From Desulfosporosinus sp. I2 (GTDB lineage: Bacteria; Bacillota; Desulfitobacteriia; Desulfitobacteriales; Desulfitobacteriaceae), in the NCBI RefSeq assembly GCF_000960765.1, contig NZ_JYNH01000043.1:1-32526 (forward strand): a stretch of DNA of 32,526 nucleotides, in the 5' to 3' direction. Shown here in pieces: positions 24,394-31,600 of the stretch (positions are counted from its first letter, which is position 1; the number at the start of each line of letters is the position of its first letter). The notes beneath the pieces were generated by a model that saw only the letters and a program-made list of their open reading frames with translations, was not told the origin of the DNA and searched no databases. Position numbers and translations under genes: made by a program.

Positions 24394-24618
24394 CTAAAGC
24401 AATTCTAGAAACTCATTTACAGTAAGTTCTGCTTGCTCCAATATACTCTTTAGAGTCTTCATATCGACTATCACTCCTGCGTGAACTGGCACACAAACTA
24501 GGCTTCCACTAGATCTTCGTAGATAATGATGACTTCCTCGTATATGTAAAAGCCTAAAGTCTGCTCTCTTAAGCGCACCTACAACATCTTTTCCCTCAAC
24601 TCTCGGCATTCTGACCAT
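24394..24618 (-). CDS. hicA: HicA toxin
   Basis: 74-residue mRNA interferase of the HicA/YcfA family (dsRBD-like fold). The start (MPRVEGKDVVGALKRADF), the catalytic His in RGSHHYLRR, and PVHAGVIVDMKTLKSILEQA are all present, so it appears intact, unlike the copy at 16297. ATG 24618 with AGGTGA ten bases upstream is used; ATG 24609 is possible. It lies two bases after the HicB stop. The pair sits inside the polysaccharide cluster, in the same orientation as its genes. Confidence 0.88.
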   Translation of the reverse strand: MVRMPRVEGKDVVGALKRADFRLLHIRGSHHYLRRSSGSLVCVPVHAGVIVDMKTLKSILEQAELTVNEFLELL

Positions 24619-24620
24619 AA

Positions 24621-24842
24621 TCAGTAACTCACCTGCACTTCATCCATTTCCACATCCGCTGAAGGTATAGGCAACCCCTCAATCACTAGGGCTTCGAGAA
24701 AGCCCTCTATTGCCTCCTGAATATGTTCAAGTGCTTCTCTTCGATCATCGCCCTGTGTAACGCAGCCAGGAAGAGAGGGAACGGTAACCGTAAAGCCTCC
24801 GCTTTCATTCTTCTCGAGAATAACCTTAAATCTTCTCAGCAT
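24621..24842 (-). CDS. hicB: HicB antitoxin
   Basis: 73 residues with an ideal ribosome site (AGGAGG, eight bases before ATG 24842). RRFKVILEKNESGGFTVTVP and SLPGCVTQGDDRREALEHIQ are the HicB fold. It lacks an added DNA-binding domain. The antitoxin-first order hicB-hicA is one of the two common arrangements. It neutralises the adjacent HicA. Confidence 0.9.
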   Translation of the reverse strand: MLRRFKVILEKNESGGFTVTVPSLPGCVTQGDDRREALEHIQEAIEGFLEALVIEGLPIPSADVEMDEVQVSY

Positions 24843-24883
24843 TTAGAGAACCTCCTTTAGTGGATCGCTCTTCACTTATCCGA

Positions 24884-24900
24884 CTCCGGCCTCCGGCCTC
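24884..24900. repeat. Short tandem repeat CTCCGGC
   Basis: CTCCGGC is repeated directly (24884-24890, 24891-24897) and followed by another CTC, in the 75-base gap between the GT4 stop and hicB. Confidence 0.5.
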
Positions 24901-24917
24901 TGACTTACTGACCTCTG

Positions 24918-26129
24918 CTATATTCCCAATTCCCTTAGCCAGTGCTGGATAATTTCTGACCAAGTGTAGTTTTCTTTAACGAACTGTCGCCCTCTTTTGC
25001 CCATTTCAAGGCGATCAGGGTTCTCCTTTAAGTCGAGGATTACTCTTGCTAAATCAGCGCTGTTTTCTGGTTCAACAATCACCCCGCCACCTGACGAAAG
25101 GATTAGTTTGACCGCCTCCCCTTCCCCAGAATAGATCACTGGAACTGCTGAACCGAGCGCCGGGAACATTTTTGAAGGACGCGCTCCCTCGAAAAGTTTA
25201 TTTTTCTTCAATGGCACAATACTCGCTGAGGACAAGGAGAAATATCTCGGCATTTCCTGAACTGGTTGAAAATCCACAAAACTAACATTGGATAATCCTT
25301 TTTCCTGGACGAGTGCTTCGAGCATCGGTTTCTCTGTACCGTCGCCCACAAACAGAAATCGAATCTCGGTTTCTTCTCTAAGTAATTCCGCTGAATGAAT
25401 GACGGATTCAAGACCCTGGGCATAACCCATTGTTCCGGCGTAGATTAAGACAAAGTCTTCCTCTTTAAGGCCCAGCTTCAAAGCCATTTCCTCATCTCGT
25501 TCACGAGGCGCAAATAGATCCAGGTTCACCCCGTTCGGTAAAAAGGTGACTTTTTCCTCGGGCACGCCTCGCTTTACCAAAGAGTCTCGAATCCCCTCTG
25601 TCTGACAAGATATTTTCCAGGCTTTGCGATAAAGTAACCTCTCAAGTCCCTCTGCCATCTTAATCATCCATTGGCTGTTAACAAGTCCCAAGGCCACGGC
25701 AGATTCAGGCCAGAGATCGGAAATATTCATAATAATACGAGTCCGGGTAAACCAGCCATAGATTAAGGCTGTGATACCAAGGAAAAGCGGTGGGGACTCA
25801 AAGAATAGAATATCTTGTTTTCCTGCTTTGCTTAAGCCCCAGAAAGAGGAGCCGACAAAGGAAAAATAATTAAGCAAGCGCTTCCAGAATCGTCCCCGTT
25901 GCACAGGATAAATCCAAGTCCGCCAAACCGGAAGCCCCTCCACCTCATCCTTCATTCGCCAACGCCCACGGTAGTGTGGTGGGATCACGCCGCTTGGATG
26001 ATTAGGAAATGCAGTAACGACAGTCACCTCATGCCCATTACGTTGTAACCCCTTCGCGACTTCCTTGAGCCGAACCTGTGCTGCACCAGACTCTGGTGGA
26101 AAGTATTGTGTCAACATTAAGATGCGCAA
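24918..26129 (-). CDS. GT4 glycosyltransferase (WbuB-like)
   Basis: 403-residue GT-B enzyme. The N-terminal domain opens with RILMLTQYFPPESGAAQVRL and has the DLWPES motif of WbuB-like enzymes. The C-terminal domain has FLPNGVNLDLF, LIYAGTMGYAQGLE, and the donor site KLFEGARPSKMFPALG with the acidic residues typical of retaining GT4 enzymes. It likely adds an N-acetylated amino sugar to the lipid-linked repeat unit in the cytoplasm. The start is TTG at 26129, five bases after GGAAGG. Confidence 0.88.
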   Translation of the reverse strand: MRILMLTQYFPPESGAAQVRLKEVAKGLQRNGHEVTVVTAFPNHPSGVIPPHYRGRWRMKDEVEGLPVWRTWIYPVQRGRFWKRLLNYFSFVGSSFWGLSKAGKQDILFFESPPLFLGITALIYGWFTRTRIIMNISDLWPESAVALGLVNSQWMIKMAEGLERLLYRKAWKISCQTEGIRDSLVKRGVPEEKVTFLPNGVNLDLFAPRERDEEMALKLGLKEEDFVLIYAGTMGYAQGLESVIHSAELLREETEIRFLFVGDGTEKPMLEALVQEKGLSNVSFVDFQPVQEMPRYFSLSSASIVPLKKNKLFEGARPSKMFPALGSAVPVIYSGEGEAVKLILSSGGGVIVEPENSADLARVILDLKENPDRLEMGKRGRQFVKENYTWSEIIQHWLRELGI

Positions 26130-26158
26130 TTAGACCTTCCGCTCCTTCAAACCGCTCC

Positions 26159-27166
26159 CTACTGGGAGCGTCTTAAAAATTTCTTGATGGTTGCTCCGTG
26201 TTTGGCATAAACCGTTCGGCCAACCCGGGCTGCGAGGGTTCGATTCCGGTAAGCGTAAAGGTAATTCCGCTCTGTGCTTCCAAAACTCTTTTTGAATTTA
26301 GCAATACTAGGGATATTAGCCCCTACCATATCATAGAGCTGAATCCCCATCGCTGAGGCTCGTTTTAGGTACTCCCATTGGATGAGATTATTAGGTACGA
26401 CCTTATTGTACTCCCGATCAGATACTCCGTCTAGGTAATACCCGACATTGCGGTCCCGAGGAAAAATTTGCCCAGCGATTATCTTACCCTCATAACGAGC
26501 GAGTAAAACAATTAAATCCCCACTTGGATATAGATTCTGCCAAAGGGCCGTGAAGTATTCCTTGCTAAATGGGGGTTCCTTGTCCTGACGATGGTAAACC
26601 CCACAGGAAAGATCATAATACAGATCCAGCCACTCTTCAAGGGTTTGAGCCTCAACCACCTCGACTCCAGATTTTTCAGCTTTGCGTATGGCATTGCGAC
26701 AACGTACTTCAAGCCCAGCCCAAAGGGGTTCCACCTGGTTGGAAATCGGTAATTCTAGGGTAGTAAGTAACTCTACAGTATACCCCTTTTGTTCAAGGTC
26801 TTCTTTGCCCATTACTTCTGGAAGTCCGAGTTCAAGGTAGTCTATACGGTTTTCTGAGGCGTACTCCTCGAGGGCCGATAACACCTCGTTCAAGGGTACC
26901 GAACCCAATGGACCACTGTGAGGGGTGGCCGCACCGGAGAGTGGACAACCTGCCAATTTAAGCAGGCTCATCTTGCGCTCTACTAGAGGCAGCAGACCCT
27001 TTAGTACTCCCATTTCGTCAAATAAGCCTAAGCGTTCAACCCGCAAACCAAATCCTTCTTCTAAGATATCCTGCCATTCCCAGCGGTGAAAAAGTGATCC
27101 CGAAGGCATCGTCTTTTGAAAGTTCTGCCAAGCGTCCCGCTCAATTGGCTGCAATTTTAGGCCCAC
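26159..27166 (-). CDS. FemAB-like aminoacyl/acyl transferase
   Basis: 335 residues of the FemAB/GNAT-like fold (lipid II:glycine transferase relatives, also found in XrtA/PEP-CTERM polysaccharide loci). Visible features: SGSLFHRWEWQDILEEGFG at the N-terminus, VRCRNAIRKAEKSGVEV in the middle, GKIIAGQIFPRDRNVGYYLDGVS, and LYDMVGANIPSIAKFKKSFG near the end. The GTG at 27166 is preferred, ten bases after AGGAG; the GTG three codons earlier is only one base from it. It may add an amino acid or acyl group to the polysaccharide or peptidoglycan precursor. Confidence 0.8.
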   Translation of the reverse strand: MGLKLQPIERDAWQNFQKTMPSGSLFHRWEWQDILEEGFGLRVERLGLFDEMGVLKGLLPLVERKMSLLKLAGCPLSGAATPHSGPLGSVPLNEVLSALEEYASENRIDYLELGLPEVMGKEDLEQKGYTVELLTTLELPISNQVEPLWAGLEVRCRNAIRKAEKSGVEVVEAQTLEEWLDLYYDLSCGVYHRQDKEPPFSKEYFTALWQNLYPSGDLIVLLARYEGKIIAGQIFPRDRNVGYYLDGVSDREYNKVVPNNLIQWEYLKRASAMGIQLYDMVGANIPSIAKFKKSFGSTERNYLYAYRNRTLAARVGRTVYAKHGATIKKFLRRSQ

Positions 27167-27188
27167 GTTTTTCACACTCCTAACATTA

Positions 27189-27322
27189 TCGGGTATAGGA
27201 AACTTGCTTCAGGGGAGCTTGCTCCATCTGAAGCTTAGCTGAACTTATCCAGGGGCTTAGCGCCACTTGCCATTCAACATTCATCTTTAGTGGCGCTTTG
27301 CCGTCGGGTATAGGAAACTTGC
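27189..27322. repeat. 19-bp direct repeats flanking a 96-bp double-hairpin insertion
   Basis: TCGGGTATAGGAAACTTGC occurs at 27189-27207 and 27304-27322 without mismatch. Between them lie two inverted repeats. One is GCTTCAG (27206-27212) with CTGAAGC (27228-27234), enclosing GGAGC/GCTCC. The other is AGCGCCACT (27259-27267) with AGTGGCGCT (27289-27297). Read on the minus strand, both 19-bp copies encode QVSYTR; only the copy at 27189 is followed directly by TAA. Confidence 0.85.
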
Positions 27323-28698
27323 GATATACAGACCATGATTCCCATGCTGATCCAAATGATAGGATCTTCAAAAAACCGTGCTTCAGCTTGTGAGCTGATG
27401 AAAACTGTTGTAATCCATAAGAAATATCCCACAGCCGGAATATATCGTTCAAATCTGTTGACATTCACATTTAAGTTTAAGTTTTCATTGTCTTTTACAT
27501 TTGAGTTTGAGTATGGATTTTCTAGCCCGTTTCTGCTTGGTTCGGGATCAGTCTTACGTAAGCGCCAAAGTACCCGCACCAAGGTTAGCCAAAACCAGGA
27601 TAGCGCAGCCAATCCAATTAAGCCCAGCTCTGCCGCAATCGTTAGGAGGGTTGTATGCGAAAGGGTTGCTCCTTCAGCATCTGGAATTACAGTCTTCAGA
27701 CTTATGTATTGAGTTAAAAACATTTTTTGAAAGCCACCCAGTCCTACCCCGATGATCGGATGATCTTTGAACATTGCCCAGGCCGCTTTCATGAGGTATT
27801 CTCGCATAGCATCCAATGCCCCCAGTCCTTCCCGAAATGACAACACACGTTGCCAGATGGCCGGGCGCAGAGCTAATATCCCCGCTCCAATCAGGCCCAA
27901 GAACCCAATGGGTTGAAGCATTTGTTTCCGCGGAATAAGCAGGATCATAAGAATTAGCACGATGACCAACGTAAGAAGGCCACTGCGGGAGAGAGTAATA
28001 GCTAGCCCTCCCAGTAATACTAAGAGAGACCCCATATAAATGAAACGTTTCCGGACTTCCGTGTTCAGGTATTGAAGGATTAAATTTGCCACAATCGCTA
28101 AAACAAGGTAACGAGCGAAAATATTCGGATCGACAAAGGTCGCGTTAACACGGACTAACATGCCTTCTGCTAAATATCCCCGCCAAATAAACTGGCGTGT
28201 CGCTCCTTCATAAAGTGCAAGTGGAACCAATGCCACCCCAACCCAATGCACGACCCGAAAAGGCCAGAGGATATGCTCACGTTCGGTGAGAAGGCAAGTG
28301 CTGAGATAAAGTAAAAATAAAGTTACCAAACGAACCACCTCAAGGACTGTTTTAGTCCTATCGACGGAATAAAGGAGACTAAAGGCACTGACCGCAATAT
28401 AGATTAAAAGCGCACGTGTTAAACTATGAGTTAATATTTCTTTTAGTTTTCTTCGTTTTTCCGGTAATATCCAGAGACGTGCCAGAGCAGCTCCAATGAT
28501 CCCAACCGCTAGAAGACGTGCAAGACTTCCAATTTGAGAACCCAGCGGTCCTAATGGAGGAAACCATTCGATGGAAATCTCCAACGCAATCCCCCCTGCT
28601 AGTAACCAAATTAGCGCTGAGGGCTTTTTCCATCCCCAATAAAGTACTGATCCTACACAAACCAAAAAAAACAACCATTTCAAGATGAGAAGCCCCAC
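27274..28698 (-). CDS. O-antigen ligase/polymerase-family membrane protein (Wzy/WaaL-like)
   Basis: 474 residues, about a dozen membrane helices. The large outer loop and following helix carry YLMKAAWAMFKDHPIIGVGLGG and ATLSHTTLLTIAAELGLIGL, the Wzy_C signature, with the His used by these enzymes. It polymerises or ligates lipid-linked repeat units on the outer face of the membrane. A polar, Asn-rich low-complexity insert (SNSNVKDNENLNLNVNVN, about 410-430) splits the late helices. The last residues after QVSYTR (RQSATKDEC) come from the hairpin insertion described at 27189-27322. The stop is followed by about 100 bases before the FemAB-like gene. Confidence 0.88.
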   Translation of the reverse strand: MGLLILKWLFFLVCVGSVLYWGWKKPSALIWLLAGGIALEISIEWFPPLGPLGSQIGSLARLLAVGIIGAALARLWILPEKRRKLKEILTHSLTRALLIYIAVSAFSLLYSVDRTKTVLEVVRLVTLFLLYLSTCLLTEREHILWPFRVVHWVGVALVPLALYEGATRQFIWRGYLAEGMLVRVNATFVDPNIFARYLVLAIVANLILQYLNTEVRKRFIYMGSLLVLLGGLAITLSRSGLLTLVIVLILMILLIPRKQMLQPIGFLGLIGAGILALRPAIWQRVLSFREGLGALDAMREYLMKAAWAMFKDHPIIGVGLGGFQKMFLTQYISLKTVIPDAEGATLSHTTLLTIAAELGLIGLAALSWFWLTLVRVLWRLRKTDPEPSRNGLENPYSNSNVKDNENLNLNVNVNRFERYIPAVGYFLWITTVFISSQAEARFFEDPIIWISMGIMVCISQVSYTRRQSATKDEC

Positions 28699-28699
28699 A

Positions 28700-30445
28700 T
28701 TAACCCTCTCCTTCCACTTCGAGTGTAACTAAGGCCTGGACTGGAAAATCGATGTAATCCACACCTACTTCATAGGCCACAGAAGCCGAACGGATTCTGT
28801 GGGGATCGAGATGTAGCCGAATTCGAACCGGTGGAACAGTAGGGACTTGAACTGCTGAGAGGGCCTGCGAGGAAGTAGTGGAAGTTAACGGGGTCGTTGC
28901 CAACGCTGCACCCTGATTATCGTTTGGTAAGGTACAGGTTATCTGCCAACGTGTTCCTTGAATCATTAGTGCCACCTCATACTGGCGCCTTAAAGTAAAC
29001 CAACTCAGAATGTCTCTTGGCACCGCGATCCAGGCACCATCTGCCCTGCCCTGTGCAATTAAGCGTTCATAAACCTCTCCCCAAAAACGGGGCGCAGTAA
29101 AGCTCTGATTATGCCATAGCAGACTCACTGCCCCACCAAAGCGCTTTGCCCAGTCCAAAATTGGTTTTGCTTTGCGAAAAGCATCTTCCCGGTTTAAGTC
29201 AAGGTGCTCCTCTCCCAGAAGCGCACCATCTTGAATATGGAGGGGGAGCTCCCAGAGGGTCTGGCAATTTAGCGGATGATAGGGTTGAAGGGTCCCGGCA
29301 CGAAAGCCAACAATTTCATTAAAGCCCACGGTCGCATCATACAGAAATCCACCCTCTTCCAAGACCTTAAAGGATTCTGGCGATCGAAAGTAAAGCCAGT
29401 GCATTCGGACTCCAATCTCATCCCGTCCGGTCAGATTAGAGATACGGCTGTATTCAGCCCGAGCTGAAGGTGCGTCATGCCAAGCATCGATACCATGGAC
29501 TCCCGCTTCCCAGCCGCCCTCTTCTAAGCTGTTGAGCCATGCTTTATGGGTTGTCACATCATAAAATGACGCCCTGTTTGGTGGTGCGTTTTCATCTTTA
29601 TCGTCGTCTTTATTCCTTAATGGTTCCGGAAGAATTCCTGGTTTCTCCGGAAAGGGCATAAAATAGAGACTTGATCGAACCCCCAGTCGTTTCTCCAGTT
29701 CGAGAAGCTGAGGTAAGGCGCGTTCCCAGACATCTTGCCCTAGTCCTAGCTTTGCTGCCCACGTTCTGACCATTTCCCAAAGGGATCGGAAATGTTCTGA
29801 CGTCTGTACCTTCCCAGCACGCCAGCGTTTCCAATTCAAAACTGAACTGCGGTAGAAATAACCCAAGAAGGTCCGGGCAATGGGCATTTCCTTAAGGCTC
29901 AAAATATCCAGGTCATGGGTTAAGGTCATAGCATAGGAATATCCCCAGGGGATAGGCGGAAGTTCTAAGTAATTTCTGACTTCCAGGCGCAACACCCTGC
30001 GAATTTCCTCGAGCATCAAATCCAGCGTAGGCTCGCTAACGTCCTTTTCCGTATACTCTCTACCCTCCATAAGCAGGCGAGTCCCTTCTTGACCAAGGTT
30101 GAACGAAAAGGTCTTTAGTCTGAAACCTGGATTTTCCCCACTGACGGGTCCACAGACCAAAATTAGAGGTTGATTCTTTGATTGTCCTGAAACGTTCGGT
30201 ATCAGTCTCCTTAAACGCTCAAGGGAAATCCCATCTACTAGAATCGCCTCGAAGTTCGAGCTCTCCTCAAAGTTCAAGGTCGCCGCTTGGTTTGGAAGCA
30301 CGTCTTTCACTGTTGCGGCTTCCCTAGTGGTATTAAAAGCAACTCCTAAAAAACTCACGATCTCCCGGTAAACTGTCTCCAGCGGTTCGGCGACGTAAAA
30401 GCCAATTTGGCCTGACCGGCGGATCTTGTCTTGTGGTTCGCTCAC
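28700..30445 (-). CDS. Large polysaccharide-deacetylase-like protein
   Basis: 581 residues, no signal peptide. An N-terminal domain (about 1-160) precedes a NodB-like region: YAMTLTHDLDILS (catalytic and metal Asp), GVRSSLYFMP, AGVHGIDAWHDA (metal His), VRMHWLYFRSPES, LYDATVGFNEIVGFRAGT, and SLLWHNQSF. This layout matches the deacetylases with an extra N-terminal domain found in surface polysaccharide loci (DUF7033-type, named with moderate certainty). A Thr/Ser-rich linker and a beta-rich tail end the protein. It starts at GTG 30445, five bases after the epimerase stop, and ends one base before the O-antigen ligase gene, so all three are one operon. Substrate unknown; likely the repeat unit. 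Confidence 0.75.
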   Translation of the reverse strand: MSEPQDKIRRSGQIGFYVAEPLETVYREIVSFLGVAFNTTREAATVKDVLPNQAATLNFEESSNFEAILVDGISLERLRRLIPNVSGQSKNQPLILVCGPVSGENPGFRLKTFSFNLGQEGTRLLMEGREYTEKDVSEPTLDLMLEEIRRVLRLEVRNYLELPPIPWGYSYAMTLTHDLDILSLKEMPIARTFLGYFYRSSVLNWKRWRAGKVQTSEHFRSLWEMVRTWAAKLGLGQDVWERALPQLLELEKRLGVRSSLYFMPFPEKPGILPEPLRNKDDDKDENAPPNRASFYDVTTHKAWLNSLEEGGWEAGVHGIDAWHDAPSARAEYSRISNLTGRDEIGVRMHWLYFRSPESFKVLEEGGFLYDATVGFNEIVGFRAGTLQPYHPLNCQTLWELPLHIQDGALLGEEHLDLNREDAFRKAKPILDWAKRFGGAVSLLWHNQSFTAPRFWGEVYERLIAQGRADGAWIAVPRDILSWFTLRRQYEVALMIQGTRWQITCTLPNDNQGAALATTPLTSTTSSQALSAVQVPTVPPVRIRLHLDPHRIRSASVAYEVGVDYIDFPVQALVTLEVEGEG

Positions 30446-30450
30446 GGAGC

Positions 30451-31518
30451 TCAGCCTCTTTTCTCTTCCATGGCCGCCACGATCTCTTCACTGGCTCGAC
30501 CGTTGCCATAGAGATTTTCCCGATAAGGCGGCAAGGGTTTGTTGCGATAATTCATCACAGCTTCTACAATTTGCTCTGGATTGGCACCTGTTAGGGTATT
30601 CCAACCCGTATTCACGGTCTCTACCCACTCGGTTTCATCCCTTAAGGTCACACAAGGAACCTGCCAAAGATACGCTTCTTTCTGGACACCACCTGAATCT
30701 GTCAGAATGAATTCCGCCTCTTTTTCTAAAAGGATCATTTCCAAATATCCCACAGGTTCAATGACTTCCACGTTCTTAGGTATCGTCATGTGGTGATCGT
30801 TCAAAAGCTTCTTGGTTCGAGGATGGAGGGGAAGCACAATCTGGCCCTCGATTTGTGCGAAAGCGTTGATGATCCCTTGCAGCCGATTCAGATTATCCGT
30901 GTTTTCCGCCCGATGCACGGTGGCTAATACGTATGATTTCTTCGGATAACGAAGGTTTTCCGCAAGACTTCGTTCCTCGGCCCGCCGAGCATGATAATAA
31001 AGGGCATCAGCCATAACATCCCCAGTCCGTATGACGCCCTTCGTTAATCCCTCTAAACTGAGATTTTTCACGGCTTGATCGGTCGGACAAAACATGAGGG
31101 TTGAGACATGATCTGTTAAGACACGGTTCACTTCTTCCGGCATCTTGCGGTTATAGCTTCGCAGCCCAGCTTCTACATGCGCGATCGGAATATGGAGCTT
31201 AGCCGCAGCCAAAGCCCCGGCTAAGGTGGAATTCGTATCCCCGTACACGAGAACCCAGTCTGGTTTTTCCTTAAGGAGTACCTCTTCCACGCCGGTTAAC
31301 ATTTCCCCGGTTTGAGCACCATGCTGCTTGGACCCCACTCCCAAAAAGTAGTCGGGCTTGGGAATGCCTAGCTCCTCGAAAAACACATCTGACATCTGAT
31401 AATCATAATGTTGTCCCGTGTGCACGATTTTCTCCTCGTGCCTTTTCCTCAAGGTCGCCGAAAGTGGAGCGGCTTTAATAAATTGAGGCCTTGCACCCAG
31501 TACCGTAATTATTTTCAT
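30451..31518 (-). CDS. wecB: UDP-N-acetylglucosamine 2-epimerase (non-hydrolysing)
   Basis: 355 residues, standard length. Motifs: GARPQFIKAAPL at the N-terminus, HTGQHYDYQMS, HVEAGLRSYNRKMPEEVNR, ATVHRAENTDN and LTDSGGVQKEA. It interconverts UDP-GlcNAc and UDP-ManNAc, feeding a ManNAc-type residue to the polymer. ManNAc derivatives are common in secondary wall polymers. AAAGGAATG lies before the ATG. It is five bases from the deacetylase-like gene downstream. Confidence 0.94.
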   Translation of the reverse strand: MKIITVLGARPQFIKAAPLSATLRKRHEEKIVHTGQHYDYQMSDVFFEELGIPKPDYFLGVGSKQHGAQTGEMLTGVEEVLLKEKPDWVLVYGDTNSTLAGALAAAKLHIPIAHVEAGLRSYNRKMPEEVNRVLTDHVSTLMFCPTDQAVKNLSLEGLTKGVIRTGDVMADALYYHARRAEERSLAENLRYPKKSYVLATVHRAENTDNLNRLQGIINAFAQIEGQIVLPLHPRTKKLLNDHHMTIPKNVEVIEPVGYLEMILLEKEAEFILTDSGGVQKEAYLWQVPCVTLRDETEWVETVNTGWNTLTGANPEQIVEAVMNYRNKPLPPYRENLYGNGRASEEIVAAMEEKRG

Positions 31519-31600
31519 GTGGTTTCATTCCTTTCGCTGTGCTCAAGGCACAAAGATATAATGAAAGTGCTGCCCCTTGGGTGATAACGTTTAAATTAGT

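Noticed and set aside
26230-26260. tRNA T-arm-like sequence GGGTTCGATTCC
   Set aside because: It lies within the FemAB-like coding sequence, and no acceptor, D or anticodon arm surrounds it.
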